In this document: one piece after another, positions 17,003 through 25,715 of the stretch | Position numbering within the stretch: position 1 is the first letter of the stretch | How the letters are laid out: the number at the start of each line of letters is the position of its first letter | Assembly (NCBI GenBank): GCA_965224065.1 | Contig: CBDCYF010000005.1 | Location: 1,116,001-1,180,000, forward strand | Direction: 5' to 3' | DNA: 64,000 nt | DNA from: JAOTZA01 sp965224065 | Lineage (GTDB): Bacteria; Acidobacteriota; Thermoanaerobaculia; Multivoradales; JAHEKO01 | Translations under genes and position numbers: made by a program | Notes under the pieces: generated by a model | Database searches by the model: none | What the model was told of the DNA's origin: nothing | Seen by the model: the letters and a program-made list of their open reading frames with translations, nothing else

Positions 17003-18049
17003 CTACGCCGACCCCAGCTTTTCCCAATCCGACTTGGGCGCGTCCTCGGCGATCGCCAGCCCACCGTCCGAGCCGACAAAGATCGGGTCTTCGACCACCC
17101 GGATGGTGCCACCGCCGTACTCATCGAGCGCTGCTTCGAGCGACTCGGCCAGACCCTTGATGAGGCCGGTGCCGCCCGACAGGATAATGTGATTGCGCAC
17201 CTCTTCCTGGTACTCAGGCTCGACCCGGGCGATGAGCTCGAGCATAGTCTCGGTGACCGGCGCCACCACACTCTCGCAAGCGGTGCGGATCTCGTTGGTG
17301 ATGTCGAACTGGGTCGGCTTGCCCTCGATCGGGGCGGTCACCATGATTTTGCCTTCGGGCTCGCCGACAAAGGCGTGCTTCTCTTTCCAGTCGCGGACCA
17401 TGTGGAGCGAGAAATTGACGTCCGGGTGACGCTCGGAGATCAGCTTCTGGAGCTGCTCGTCGATCGAGTCTCCGGCCTGGGTGAGCGTCCGCTGGTCCTC
17501 GTCGGTCGGGTAGCGGCCGTTCATGACACAGAAGTCGGTGGTGCCGGCTCCGATGTCGATGACCAGAGAATGGAGCAGCGCGTCGAGCGCGTAGGCGACG
17601 GCAAAGGGCTCGGAGACGATCATCAGCGAATCGACGACGCCCGACATGGCGTTGCGGAGCTGCTGCATGTTGACCCGCATGGCCTCCGCAGGCACGCCCA
17701 CTACCGCGCGGACCGTGCGCTGGTCCTTGGAGCGGGGTTTAACGCCGACCTTGGCGAGCAAGTGGGAGAGCAGCTCCCGCACCGCCATCAGGTCCTTCTC
17801 GGATCCTTCCTTGATCAAGCCCCGCTCGAGCGGCCGGTGCAAGTCCAGCATGACGCGCTTCTCCAGCGCCTCCTCACCGATCAGGATCTTTTTCTTGAGT
17901 ACCTTCATGGCCACCATGTCGGCGGGCCAGCCGACATAGCTCTCGACGACGTGCTTCTGGCCGTCCGAGGTCGAGATCGAGCTGCGGGAAGTGCCGAGAT
18001 CGATCCCGACGTTGAGCACATCTGTTGCCGTGTCGTCCTTTGCCGTCAT
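17003..18049 (-). CDS. MamK-like bacterial actin
   Basis: The 348-residue protein is an actin/MreB/Hsp70-fold ATPase and follows MamK, the magnetosome filament protein, better than MreB. Phosphate-1 is VGIDLGTSRSS, then SYVGWPADMVAMKVL, the MamK-like GVPAEAM segment, phosphate-2 VIDIGAGTTDFCVM, TLTQAGDSIDEQLQKLI, the adenosine motif ILSGGTGLIKGLAESL, and the C-terminal DPIFVGSDGGLAIAEDAP. The ATG at 18049 is chosen because AGGGAG precedes it, inside the end of the upstream amidase gene, 2 bp away. It is sandwiched between a membrane-anchored amidase and ligA; no other magnetosome gene is present. It may form filaments that position wall hydrolysis or another cell structure. Confidence 0.85.
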   Translation of the reverse strand: MTAKDDTATDVLNVGIDLGTSRSSISTSDGQKHVVESYVGWPADMVAMKVLKKKILIGEEALEKRVMLDLHRPLERGLIKEGSEKDLMAVRELLSHLLAKVGVKPRSKDQRTVRAVVGVPAEAMRVNMQQLRNAMSGVVDSLMIVSEPFAVAYALDALLHSLVIDIGAGTTDFCVMNGRYPTDEDQRTLTQAGDSIDEQLQKLISERHPDVNFSLHMVRDWKEKHAFVGEPEGKIMVTAPIEGKPTQFDITNEIRTACESVVAPVTETMLELIARVEPEYQEEVRNHIILSGGTGLIKGLAESLEAALDEYGGGTIRVVEDPIFVGSDGGLAIAEDAPKSDWEKLGSA

Positions 18050-18051
18050 GC

Positions 18052-19212
18052 TTAGCTCCCTCTGAGATTCGAACCGTCGATCGAGCGGGCGTACGTATCG
18101 ATGCCGCTGAACAGCGCCTCGGCAATGTACTGGCGATATCCCGGCGACGTCAGCAATCTTGCTTCTTTCTCGTTCGAAAGACAAGAGACCTCGGCCAGAA
18201 TGGCCGGCATCTGGGTGGCGGTGAGCACCACAAAGGGCGCCTTTTTGACCCCCCGGTCCTGCACTTGTGGGTTGACCGTGCGCAGATGCTGGTAGAGGCG
18301 CCGCTGCACCTCGGTCGCCAGGCGTTTGGACTCGTCCTGACGCACGTCGGCGTAGACCCCCTCCAAAAGACGGCGAAAATCGGCCACCGAATAGCCCGAA
18401 TCGCGGTTCTCGCGGGCCGCCAGCTCGGTCAGAAAGGGATCATCCGTGGGTCCGAGAAAGTAGGTCTCGACCCCGCGAATCTGGCGGGCCGAGATCCAGT
18501 TGAGGTGAATCGAGACAAAGATGTCGCCGCCGGTTTCGTTCGCCCGCGCCGCTCGATCTTCCAGCGACACAAAGACATCGTCCCGGCGGGTCATCACCAC
18601 CTCATACGACGCCGCCTTGAGCAGCTCGGACAACCGCTCGGAGATGTCGAGCGCCAGCGTCTTCTCCACCAGCCCGTCGTTTGTCTCGGTGCCGTGGTTG
18701 TCGCCGCCGTGACCGGGATCCAGGACGACCTTGCGCACCGCCAGAGGGAACACCGAACGGTCCAGCGGCCGCGGCAGGGTCAGCGAATTGGTGGGCGCCA
18801 CCAGCAGGGCCGGCTCCTCGCGGACGGCCTGAAGATGCGCCTCCACCGCCTCGCGCTCGGCCTCGGCCTTGGCGCGCTCCGCTTCGACCGTCGCTCGTTC
18901 GGCCTCCGCGGCTTGCTGGGCTGCCCGCGCGGCTTCGACCCGCGCCTCCTCCATCTCGGCCCGCGCCTCTTCGGCGCGCACCGCCTGGTCCGCTCGCCGG
19001 GAGTCCAGCCAGTCTCCCACCATCGCCGACACCAGATAGGAAGAGCTGAACAGAGCCAACGGCACGGCGACGAGAAAAAGGATCCTGGCCACCGAATAGA
19101 CATGCTCCCGCGCGGGCTTCCTGCGGAAACGGTACCTGCCCTCGATCACGTCCACGTTGCTGTGGACGGCCTGTCGAAGCAGCGATCGTTTGAGCGGAGA
19201 CTGGGTCGGCAC
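18052..19212 (-). CDS. Membrane-anchored N-acetylmuramoyl-L-alanine amidase
   Basis: The 386-residue protein has a basic N-terminus, one transmembrane helix (about 42-66, ARILFLVAVPLALFSSSYLV), a strongly charged Ala/Glu/Arg coiled coil (about 70-130), and an Amidase_3 domain (about 158-375). The domain shows the zinc ligands: KVVLDPGHGGDN, ALDISERLSELL, VSIHLNW and the catalytic Glu in AILAEVSCLSN. It cleaves the amide bond between muramic acid and the stem peptide. Usual AmiA/B/C proteins are secreted; the N-in anchor with coiled coil is less common and suggests a partner in the membrane or cytoplasm. Start GTG at 19212. The MamK-like actin gene begins 2 bp after its stop, a strong hint that the two proteins cooperate. 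Confidence 0.9.
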   Translation of the reverse strand: MPTQSPLKRSLLRQAVHSNVDVIEGRYRFRRKPAREHVYSVARILFLVAVPLALFSSSYLVSAMVGDWLDSRRADQAVRAEEARAEMEEARVEAARAAQQAAEAERATVEAERAKAEAEREAVEAHLQAVREEPALLVAPTNSLTLPRPLDRSVFPLAVRKVVLDPGHGGDNHGTETNDGLVEKTLALDISERLSELLKAASYEVVMTRRDDVFVSLEDRAARANETGGDIFVSIHLNWISARQIRGVETYFLGPTDDPFLTELAARENRDSGYSVADFRRLLEGVYADVRQDESKRLATEVQRRLYQHLRTVNPQVQDRGVKKAPFVVLTATQMPAILAEVSCLSNEKEARLLTSPGYRQYIAEALFSGIDTYARSIDGSNLRGS

Positions 19213-19301
19213 GGCCTAATTGTTGATTTTACTCCAGCTTGCCGGACAGAGAGTGAAAATCGTCACGCCGGCTGCCGCCGGTTACCGCCGGCGTCCGCGC
19301 C

Positions 19302-22300
19302 CTACCGGTAGTAGCCCGCGATGGTCCGGGCCGTGGCCCCGGGGGCGTCGACGCTCACCGATACCTGCCGCCAGCTCTCCTCGTCGGTCTCCTGAGCGTA
19401 GTAGCCGATCAGATACTGGCTTCGAATCTCGCGGTCGATCTCGCTGTAGATGGCCTCCAGGTCCTCCCCGACGCGGGTCACAAAAACCCGCCCGCCGACA
19501 TTGCGGGTCAGCGACTCGAGCCGGTTCATAAAGCCGCGGATCGTCAGGCCCTTGCCTTCGGTGCGGTAGATCTCGTCGTTCGAGACCACGACATAGAGCG
19601 GCACGCCGACCCGGCGCGCGAACTCGAGGCAGGTGCGGTAGGAGAAATCGGGATCCTCGTCGGCGCCGTCCGAGTAGACGATCAACGCCTTTTTACCCGG
19701 CACGCCCTGGAGCTGGACCAACGAGTAGACGATGCCCTTCCAGATCGAGGTGTGGCCGGCCGGCTCCAGCCGGAAAAGCGCCCGGCGCGCCGCCGCCAGA
19801 TCGGAGGTGGTGTCTTTCTGCAAAAAGGCCTCGTCGCCAAAGCCGACGACAAAGGCGCGGTCGTGCTGCGTTGCCAGACCGTTGAGAAAGCTCGCCGCGG
19901 CCAGCTGCACCTCGGGCAGCTTGACGAACATCGAGGCCGAGGAATCGATCGCCAGCCCCACGGTCAAGGGCTGATCGGCGGCGTCCCCAAAGGTCGAGAT
20001 CTCTTGCGTCTTGCCGTCCTCGGTCACCTTGAAGTCACCCTTGTCGAGGCCCAGGACCGGCCGCCCCCGGCGGTCGGTCACGACGGTGTAGAGCTCGACC
20101 AACTCCACGCGCACCCGCTCGCTGCCCTGCGGGCTGTTGACAAAGACCACGTCCTCGGTGGTGGCGCCGTCGTCCAGATACCCGACCACCCGCACAAATC
20201 CGGCGGGCGATCGGGCCGGGACGACGACGCGCTCCGAGAATGGCTCGGTATAGCGAGTCCCCACCAGCTCGTCCTTCCAGTAGAACTCCAGGCGATCCAA
20301 CCGCCCACCCCGGGGGACACGGACCGCGGTCTCGACCTCGATGGGACCGGTCCTGAGCTCGGTCTCGGTTCCTCGCGCCTCCGGGCTCGGCTTCAGAATC
20401 CGAACCCGAAAACTCCCGGAGCCCTCGTTGAGGGTGAGGGCGTCGCGCGCCAGAACGACCCCGGAGACGTCATAGGCCACCACCTCGACACGCCGGGTCT
20501 TGGGCAGCGGGCCCAGGTCCAGACGGGCCGAGAACGGCGGCACCCGGCGCGAGACCGCCAGCTCGCCGTCGAGCAGAAAATCGACCCTGGCTACGCGAGT
20601 GTCCGAGACCACAGTGTCGAACTCGGTCGTTCCCATGACCATCTGACGCTTGGGCGCCAGCAGGTGGACCGCCTTGGGCGCCGGCAGCACGTAGGACCCG
20701 GCGGGCCGAGAATCGTCTCCGGTACCGGTCGAGGCCTCGAATTGCACGTAAGCCGAGCCCCACAGCCCCCGACCGAGATCCTCGACCACCACGACGGTCG
20801 GCGCCTGCGGGTCCAGAGGAACCGGAAACGGGATCTCGACGGAATAGGCGCCCTCCAACTCCTCCACCGGGGCGGCCGAGCGCGGATCCAGCAGGCGGTG
20901 CGTGGTGATCGCCCGGCCGGCTTCCGGCTCCACCGCCACCGTCAGCCGCAACGGGCTGACCGCCTCGGACTCACCGGCCCACTCGACGCGTAGCGTGGCT
21001 TCCGATCCCTCGCCTGGACCCGCCGCAACCGTGGCCGAGACCGTCAGGTCGCCGTCGGCCAGCTCTTCTTCGATCAGCCGCCGGGCGCGCACGGTCGACA
21101 TCAAGTTGGGGGCGAAGACCGCCGCCCACCGGGGGGCAACGACTTCTGCCGGGGGCCTTTCCGATCTCTTTTCGCTCGCCGGGCGGACCTCGATCCGCTC
21201 GAGTGCTCCGGGCTCGATGCCGGTCGGGTAGGTCAGCCGGTAGGCGCCCGCGAGACGGTCGAGCGCGCGAGAAAGCTGGCCGGCGTCGGTAGCCACCGCG
21301 CCGCCAGAATCGTCCGCCAGGCGCTCGAGGGGAGCGAGCGGCGAGCTCAGGTCGGGTTGGATCGCGGAATCCCCTCGCTTTTTGAAGAGATCGCGCGGAT
21401 CGAGCGAGGGCTTGAGAATCGTGCGGTCGTACTCCCGGCCGTCCTGCACCACGGTCTCGACGATCTCCTCCTCTTCACGCCGCTTGGCCTCGGCGTCCAG
21501 CTCGGCCGCCGTCTCGGGATCGATCAGTTTCGACGGCGAGAAGCCGATCACCACCCAGCCGGCCGCGGCGACCGCGCTTGAGCTCTCCGCGAGAGACGGC
21601 GAGACCGCGGGCCAGGTCGCCTCCTCGGCCGCCTCCTGCATCGAGATCCGCTTCAACGCCCGCTCGTAGAAACCGAGGTCGTACTCATCCCATCCGGAAG
21701 AGACGTAGAGCAACAATCTCGGCGCTTGTGGGCCCGGTGCGTGCGGATCCGAGCTCTGGGCCGCGAGCCAATCGAGCAGTCTCAGGCGGCGCGACTCGAC
21801 GAGATCCGCCTCGTCCTGAAGGGCCGAGCGCACTCCCCGAGACAACTCCGCCAGCCGGCGGCCGGCGGTGGCGCTGACCGCGGCGCTGCGATCGGCGACC
21901 AGGGGCGCCACCTGCGGGCTATCGAGAAACCGGCGCCGGATCTCGAGCTGGCCCGCCAGCCCGCCCTCGCGCACCGCGATCCAGGACAGCGCCTGGTTGA
22001 GGACTTCGGGATCGCGGGTCGGGGGCAGGCTGCGGGCGATCTCCTCTCCCCCCAGGACCACCTCGACCGCGCCCAACCGAGTCAGGGCCTCGGCCTGGCG
22101 TCCGATCTCGAGCGCGCCGCTCTTGACCACCAAGGAGGTCGAGAGAACCTGGTCCAGAAAGACCACCACGCGCCAGTCGTCCACCGGCTCGAGACTCGAT
22201 GGGGCAATCGCTCGACCGTCCTCGACGACCTCCAGATCGGCGGCTTCCAGACCGGACACGCCCGAGCCGGCGCGATCCAGAACCCGGACCGTGACTTCGG

Positions 22301-22469
22301 CGTGAGACTCGTCCGAGATCGGCGCCGGTTGCGCGGCGGCGCCGGGAAGCGCGGCCAGAAACGCCGCGATCCCCACGGCCGACCCCCGAATCCAACCCGT
22401 CCGGTTTTTGCGCAATCTTCGGACTCCTCCGGACTCCTCGCGAGCCCCATCGCAATCGCTATTCGTCAT
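19302..22469 (-). CDS. Large secreted VWFA-related domain protein
   Basis: Taken from ATG 22469, the product is 1055 residues with a signal peptide (GIAAFLAALPGAAAQ). The frame is open further upstream, but that part has no secreted-protein character. An N-terminal segment carries a VWFA-related entry motif (VRVLDRAGSGVSGLEAADLEVVEDG) and an I-domain-like stretch (VVVFLDQVLSTS). The middle is beta-sandwich-like, with several Fn3/Ig-type segments. The C-terminal VWA domain (about 800-1040) begins RRGRPVLGLDKGDFKVTEDG and has a MIDAS loop, AIDSSASM, plus VYSDGADED. Proteins of this plan are expanded in Acidobacteriota and are presumed to bind surfaces or partner proteins; function is unknown. 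Transcribed separately from the amidase operon, 89 bp away. Confidence 0.8.
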   Translation of the reverse strand: MTNSDCDGAREESGGVRRLRKNRTGWIRGSAVGIAAFLAALPGAAAQPAPISDESHAEVTVRVLDRAGSGVSGLEAADLEVVEDGRAIAPSSLEPVDDWRVVVFLDQVLSTSLVVKSGALEIGRQAEALTRLGAVEVVLGGEEIARSLPPTRDPEVLNQALSWIAVREGGLAGQLEIRRRFLDSPQVAPLVADRSAAVSATAGRRLAELSRGVRSALQDEADLVESRRLRLLDWLAAQSSDPHAPGPQAPRLLLYVSSGWDEYDLGFYERALKRISMQEAAEEATWPAVSPSLAESSSAVAAAGWVVIGFSPSKLIDPETAAELDAEAKRREEEEIVETVVQDGREYDRTILKPSLDPRDLFKKRGDSAIQPDLSSPLAPLERLADDSGGAVATDAGQLSRALDRLAGAYRLTYPTGIEPGALERIEVRPASEKRSERPPAEVVAPRWAAVFAPNLMSTVRARRLIEEELADGDLTVSATVAAGPGEGSEATLRVEWAGESEAVSPLRLTVAVEPEAGRAITTHRLLDPRSAAPVEELEGAYSVEIPFPVPLDPQAPTVVVVEDLGRGLWGSAYVQFEASTGTGDDSRPAGSYVLPAPKAVHLLAPKRQMVMGTTEFDTVVSDTRVARVDFLLDGELAVSRRVPPFSARLDLGPLPKTRRVEVVAYDVSGVVLARDALTLNEGSGSFRVRILKPSPEARGTETELRTGPIEVETAVRVPRGGRLDRLEFYWKDELVGTRYTEPFSERVVVPARSPAGFVRVVGYLDDGATTEDVVFVNSPQGSERVRVELVELYTVVTDRRGRPVLGLDKGDFKVTEDGKTQEISTFGDAADQPLTVGLAIDSSASMFVKLPEVQLAAASFLNGLATQHDRAFVVGFGDEAFLQKDTTSDLAAARRALFRLEPAGHTSIWKGIVYSLVQLQGVPGKKALIVYSDGADEDPDFSYRTCLEFARRVGVPLYVVVSNDEIYRTEGKGLTIRGFMNRLESLTRNVGGRVFVTRVGEDLEAIYSEIDREIRSQYLIGYYAQETDEESWRQVSVSVDAPGATARTIAGYYR

Positions 22470-22784
22470 TTCATCCGGCCGCCGCGCCGGCGGAATTATC
22501 GCACCCGCGCGACGGTCCTTCCGACGCTCCATCGAGTCCTTTGCAAACCGCTCGCCGGGTCCGCGGAGCGGCCATCGGCGTGCGGGAAACCGGCGCGAAT
22601 CCGTTGACTCAAAGACACCAAAATGATAAACATTACGAGCGGGTCTGCAAGCGGAAACCGCGTCCAAGGATCCCTCCAAAGACATCTCCGCCCCTCGACC
22701 GAAAACGCAAGGCTTACTGCGACGATGTCGTCGCTAACGGATTTCTAACCCTGTGAACCGGCCTCGACGGCCACGGAGGAAATA
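22470..22784. other. Divergent intergenic region, VWA gene / DUF937 gene
   Basis: These 315 bp separate two divergent genes. A plausible minus-strand promoter is TTGCAG (22650-22645), 16 bp, TATCAT (22628-22623), which would leave a leader of about 145 nt before the VWA ATG. On the plus strand a GGAGGA ribosome site precedes the DUF937 ATG. A CGACGA-TG-TCGTCG dyad lies near 22720-22733. No gene was seen. Confidence 0.35.
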
Positions 22785-23390
22785 ATGTCTTCTTCACTTA
22801 TCGACCTTCTGACCCAGCAGATCAAGTCAGGCGGTCTGTCGCAAATCGCCGGCCACCTCGGCACCGACGAGGCCACCGCCGGCAATGCGCTCCCCGCGGC
22901 CCTCGGCACCCTGGTGGGCGCCCTGGCCAAAAACGCCTCGAACCGCGACGGCGCCGACGCGCTGTTTGGCGCCCTGTCGCGCGACCACGACGGCAGCATC
23001 CTGGACGATCTCGGCGGCGCCATCTCCAACCACTCCAACCTGTCGGGCGCCGGCATCCTCAAGCACGTTTTGGGCGGCAACCGGCAGACGGTCGAGCGCA
23101 ACCTCGGTCAGGCCACCGGACTGGACTCCAGCGTCATCGCCAAGCTCTTGCCGATCCTGGCGCCACTCGTCATGGGCGCCCTGGGCAAGGCGCGCCGCGA
23201 CGGCAACCTCGACGCCGGCTCGCTGGCCGGGATGCTCAAACAGCAGCGCCCGCACGTCAAACAGCAGGTTCCCAGCGGCTTTGGTCTCGGTAGCCTGATC
23301 GACCGCGACGGCGACGGCCAGATCGCCGACGACGTCGCCGGCATGGTCGGCAAGGGACTGCTCAAGAACCTCTTCGGAGGCCGCCGCTAG
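22785..23390 (+). CDS. DUF937 (YidB-like) protein
   Basis: The 201-residue protein carries the DUF937 domain across most of its length: LIDLLTQQIKSGGLSQIAGH, NALPAALGTLVGALAKNA, DDLGGAISNHSNLSGAGILK and ATGLDSSVIAKLLPILAPLV. Glycine-rich ends include DRDGDGQIADD near the C-terminus, which resembles a calcium-binding loop. No signal peptide is seen. DUF937 proteins have no established function. A strong ribosome site (GGAGGA, 8 nt before ATG) suggests high expression. The LysM protein gene follows after 55 bp and the two are probably one transcript. Confidence 0.9.
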   Translation: MSSSLIDLLTQQIKSGGLSQIAGHLGTDEATAGNALPAALGTLVGALAKNASNRDGADALFGALSRDHDGSILDDLGGAISNHSNLSGAGILKHVLGGNRQTVERNLGQATGLDSSVIAKLLPILAPLVMGALGKARRDGNLDAGSLAGMLKQQRPHVKQQVPSGFGLGSLIDRDGDGQIADDVAGMVGKGLLKNLFGGRR

Positions 23391-23445
23391 ACCTCATACG
23401 TCGCGCCAGCGACGATGCATCTCAATCAAGAGAGGAGAAAGAAGA

Positions 23446-23946
23446 ATGGGACTACTAGATTTCGTCAAAAGCGCCGGGGAGAAGATCTTTGGCAAGGACG
23501 AGGACGAGGCCCCCGCGGCACCCGTCGGCGGCCCGTCCGCCGAAGAGGTCGCCCGGATGAAGGACCGCCGCAAGGCCGCGAGCCTGGTGCAATTCGTCCA
23601 GGGCATGGGTTTTGAGGTCGACGACCTCACCGTCAAGGTCGACGGTGACGTCGCCACCATCGGCGGCAAGGTCGGCTCGCAGGAGCTGCGCGAGAAGGTC
23701 GTGCTGGCGATCGGCAACACCGAGGGCATCGCCCAGGTCGACGATCAGCTCGAGGTCGAGGCCGACGAGCCGGAGGCCACCTTCTACACCGTGCAGAGCG
23801 GTGACTCGCTTTCCAAGATCGCCAAGCAGCACTATGGCAACGCCATGAAGTACCCGGAGATCTTCGAAGCCAACAAGCCGATGCTGAGCGACCCGGACAA
23901 GATTTACCCGGGCCAGGTGCTCCGCATCCCGCCGCTGGCCGAATAA
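23446..23946 (+). CDS. BON-LysM protein, Kbp/YgaU-like
   Basis: The 166-residue protein has an N-terminal segment (MGLLDFVKSAGEKIFGKDED), a BON domain (about 55-105, VDDLTVKVDGDVATIGGKV) and a C-terminal LysM domain (about 113-163, YTVQSGDSLSKIAKQHYGNA ... KIYPGQVLRIPP). This matches Kbp (YgaU), a soluble potassium-binding protein in E. coli, in both length and domain order; LysM here need not bind peptidoglycan because there is no signal peptide. GAGGAG lies 9 nt before the ATG. The gene ends in a strong terminator, closing a two-gene unit with the DUF937 protein. Confidence 0.9.
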   Translation: MGLLDFVKSAGEKIFGKDEDEAPAAPVGGPSAEEVARMKDRRKAASLVQFVQGMGFEVDDLTVKVDGDVATIGGKVGSQELREKVVLAIGNTEGIAQVDDQLEVEADEPEATFYTVQSGDSLSKIAKQHYGNAMKYPEIFEANKPMLSDPDKIYPGQVLRIPPLAE

Positions 23947-23972
23947 GGCCCGGCAGCAAGCCCAATCACAAG

Positions 23973-24003
23973 ACGCCGGTGGGGCAACCCACCGGCGTTT
24001 TTT
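23973..24003 (+). terminator. Rho-independent terminator after the Kbp-like gene
   Basis: The perfect 11-bp stem ACGCCGGTGGG / CCCACCGGCGT closes a GCAA tetraloop (GNRA type) and is followed by six Ts. Its stem resembles that of the terminator at 4853-4888. Confidence 0.92.
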
Positions 24004-24021
24004 CCATACGGACCCACCGTT

Positions 24022-24050
24022 TGAAACGGCCGCCGTCTCTGCCGGCCGAG
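24022..24050. repeat. Single copy of dispersed repeat A
   Basis: The degenerate copy reads GAAACGGCCGCCGTCTCTGC then CGGCCGAG, between the Kbp-like terminator and the end of the flavin reductase gene. Confidence 0.5.
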
Positions 24051-24052
24051 AC

Positions 24053-24547
24053 CTATTCGTCCGGCAGATCCAGGTGCCGGTAACCGCGGTTCCAGTAGAC
24101 CAACGGCGCCTCATCCGGGCGTGGCGTGGAGGACGCCTGGACCTCGCCGATATAGACCGTGTGGGTCCCCGCCTTGCTCCGTGAGGCGATGGTGCAGTCG
24201 AGCCAGGCGAGCGCGTCTTCCAGAATCGGCGCCCCGGTCTCGGCCGTTCCCCACTGCCCCTCGGCAAAACGGTCCTCGTTCTTGACCCAGGCAAAGCGGT
24301 TCGACAACTCGGCCTGGTCCTGGTGGAGGATGTTGACGGCAAACACCGCACCGTCTTCTTCGAGAAGCGAAAAGGCGCGATGCCGGTGGTCGATCATCAC
24401 CGCCACCAGCGGCGGGTCGGGTGAGACCGAGGCAAACGCCGAGACCGTAAGCCCGTGGACCTGCTCTCCCGAACGGACGGTCACGATAGTGACCCCGGAC
24501 GGGAAATGGCGCAGCGCCTCGCGGAAGAGCTCGGATGAGACCGTCAT
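24053..24547 (-). CDS. Flavin reductase family protein (FMN-binding split barrel)
   Basis: The start is placed at ATG 24547, because homology begins there (MTVSSELFREALRHFPSGVT) and the in-frame sequence upstream is low-complexity; the product is 164 residues. Family signatures are FPSGVTIVTVRSGEQVHGLT, VSAFASVSPDPPLVAVMI, FAVNILHQDQAELSNRFA and the final IGEVQ. Such proteins bind FMN and reduce it with NAD(P)H for a partner monooxygenase, or are oxidoreductases themselves. No monooxygenase gene is adjacent, so the partner is unknown. Confidence 0.88.
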   Translation of the reverse strand: MTVSSELFREALRHFPSGVTIVTVRSGEQVHGLTVSAFASVSPDPPLVAVMIDHRHRAFSLLEEDGAVFAVNILHQDQAELSNRFAWVKNEDRFAEGQWGTAETGAPILEDALAWLDCTIASRSKAGTHTVYIGEVQASSTPRPDEAPLVYWNRGYRHLDLPDE

Positions 24548-24670
24548 GCCGGCGGCAGAGCATAGCACCGCCACCGCGGCGCTAGCGCGCCGCGCAAACG
24601 TGGCGATCGAAGCACTAGACGAGCCGGATGCGCCCGCTGCCAAGGCAACGCGGACGCAGGCGAAGTGGGG

Positions 24671-25075
24671 CTAGGCCGGTTTGTAGATCAGACCGATGAT
24701 CGCCCCACCCACGATCGCGGCGATCAAGCTCGCCCCGGCTTGGCACCAGACCAGGAAGTACGGAAAGCCCTTGATCACCACCGCGCTGAAAAAGCCGGTG
24801 AAGAAAACCGCGATGCCGAAGTAGAGCCCGAACTTGGCGCCACCCTTCCAGCCGCCGCCCCAGCAATCAAAGGTCTTGGCGAAGAGGATGGCCACACAGA
24901 TAAAGATCGCGATCTCGATCCACAAAAAGGTGAACGGACTCGGCTGAGGCTCCACTTGAAAGACCTCGTAGCCGGCATAGGTGTTTCCCAGGATGATCCC
25001 GTGCAGTAGGAAATCCACCAGCCAGACGACCACACCGGCCGCAAGCCCCCCGATCAGCGCTTTACTCCAATTCAT
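24671..25075 (-). CDS. Small four-helix membrane protein, unknown function
   Basis: Start ATG 25075 is supported by AAGGAG 8 nt upstream. The 134-residue protein has four hydrophobic segments: ALIGGLAAGVVVWLVDFLLH, FLWIEIAIFICVAILFAKTF, FGLYFGIAVFFTGFFSAVVI and GASLIAAIVGGAIIGLIYK. A short aromatic/Cys loop (FDCWGGGWKGG) lies between the second and third. The layout resembles uncharacterised bacterial membrane protein families; no specific function can be inferred. It is in the same direction as the flavin reductase gene (123 bp apart), but no functional link is evident. Confidence 0.75.
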   Translation of the reverse strand: MNWSKALIGGLAAGVVVWLVDFLLHGIILGNTYAGYEVFQVEPQPSPFTFLWIEIAIFICVAILFAKTFDCWGGGWKGGAKFGLYFGIAVFFTGFFSAVVIKGFPYFLVWCQAGASLIAAIVGGAIIGLIYKPA

Positions 25076-25198
25076 GACTTCTCCTTCCCCTTGTTGGTAA
25101 CCGCGGGACTCTATCAGGCACCTTATGGGAGGACGTAATGTCCGCTGTCTTCCGTAAGGTGATCGGGCCGCAATCCGTCTAGGAAAACAGACGCCGCC

Positions 25199-25558
25199 AT
25201 GAGACGAGCCGCCGCCAGAACCTCTCGCGACCGCCGAAGAAGACGGCGGCTGATCGCCAAGGCGACCCGGCTTCACAGCCCGACCCTCGAAGCCCGTCTG
25301 CTCGATTTCAGCCGCGCCGGATTCGCCCTCGAGACGACCCAGGGGCTGCGCATCGGTCAGCGTCATGTCTTTCGGATCGAAAAATCCGCCGGGCTGATTG
25401 GACCGGAGCGGCCGAAGAGCTCGGGAACGGCTCGCTCGCTGGTGGGGGTCGTCCGGTGGTGCCGCTTGCGGACGACTCGGCCGCTGGAAAACGGCGACAT
25501 CGAGCCGGTGTTCTGCGCCGGGCTCTCGTTCGAGAAAGAACCGGATCCGGAAGGGTGA
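25199..25558 (+). CDS. PilZ-like domain protein
   Basis: The 119-residue protein begins with an Arg-rich stretch (RDRRRRRRL), followed by LLDFSRAGFALET, GQRHVFRI, GVVRWCRL and FCAGLSFE. This is the order of a PilZ domain: an RxxxR-like basic motif, then D-x-S-x-x-G, then beta strands ending in a GV.F motif. PilZ domains bind cyclic di-GMP and pass the signal to motility, polysaccharide or virulence systems. With only weak motif matches the call is tentative, though the protein-like composition and lack of a competing minus-strand gene support a real CDS. Confidence 0.6.
   Translation: MRRAAARTSRDRRRRRRLIAKATRLHSPTLEARLLDFSRAGFALETTQGLRIGQRHVFRIEKSAGLIGPERPKSSGTARSLVGVVRWCRLRTTRPLENGDIEPVFCAGLSFEKEPDPEG
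25525..25530. other. No gene in the 25559-25715 gap (marker entry)
   Basis: The 157 bp between the PilZ-like gene and the end of the UbiD gene hold no recognisable gene, terminator or repeat. This small entry marks the neighbourhood only. Confidence 0.2.
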
Positions 25559-25715
25559 TGCGTGGGGACGACGCGGCCCGGAGGGCGCACTACTACCATT
25601 CTCCCTTCCCGCGGTCGAAGTACTCAGGAGACCCCAGTCTTCGACGCCGGCGAGAGACATGCCGACGTGCAATCCACGTCGCCGATCCGCTTTGCGGCGC
25701 GGGCCGGAGGCCGCG

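Noticed and set aside
14941..17271. LigA frame extended to position 17271, giving a longer N-terminus
   Set aside because: The extra residues are antisense-like low-complexity sequence that overlaps the MamK-like gene; LigA homology begins near the TTG at 16977.
17003..18049. Part of a magnetosome gene cluster
   Set aside because: No other mam-like gene occurs in the window; the neighbours are an amidase and DNA ligase.
25081..25165. Imperfect hairpin CACCTTA...TAAGGTG as a terminator
   Set aside because: No T tract follows on either strand, and it lies between two divergent genes where no terminator is expected.
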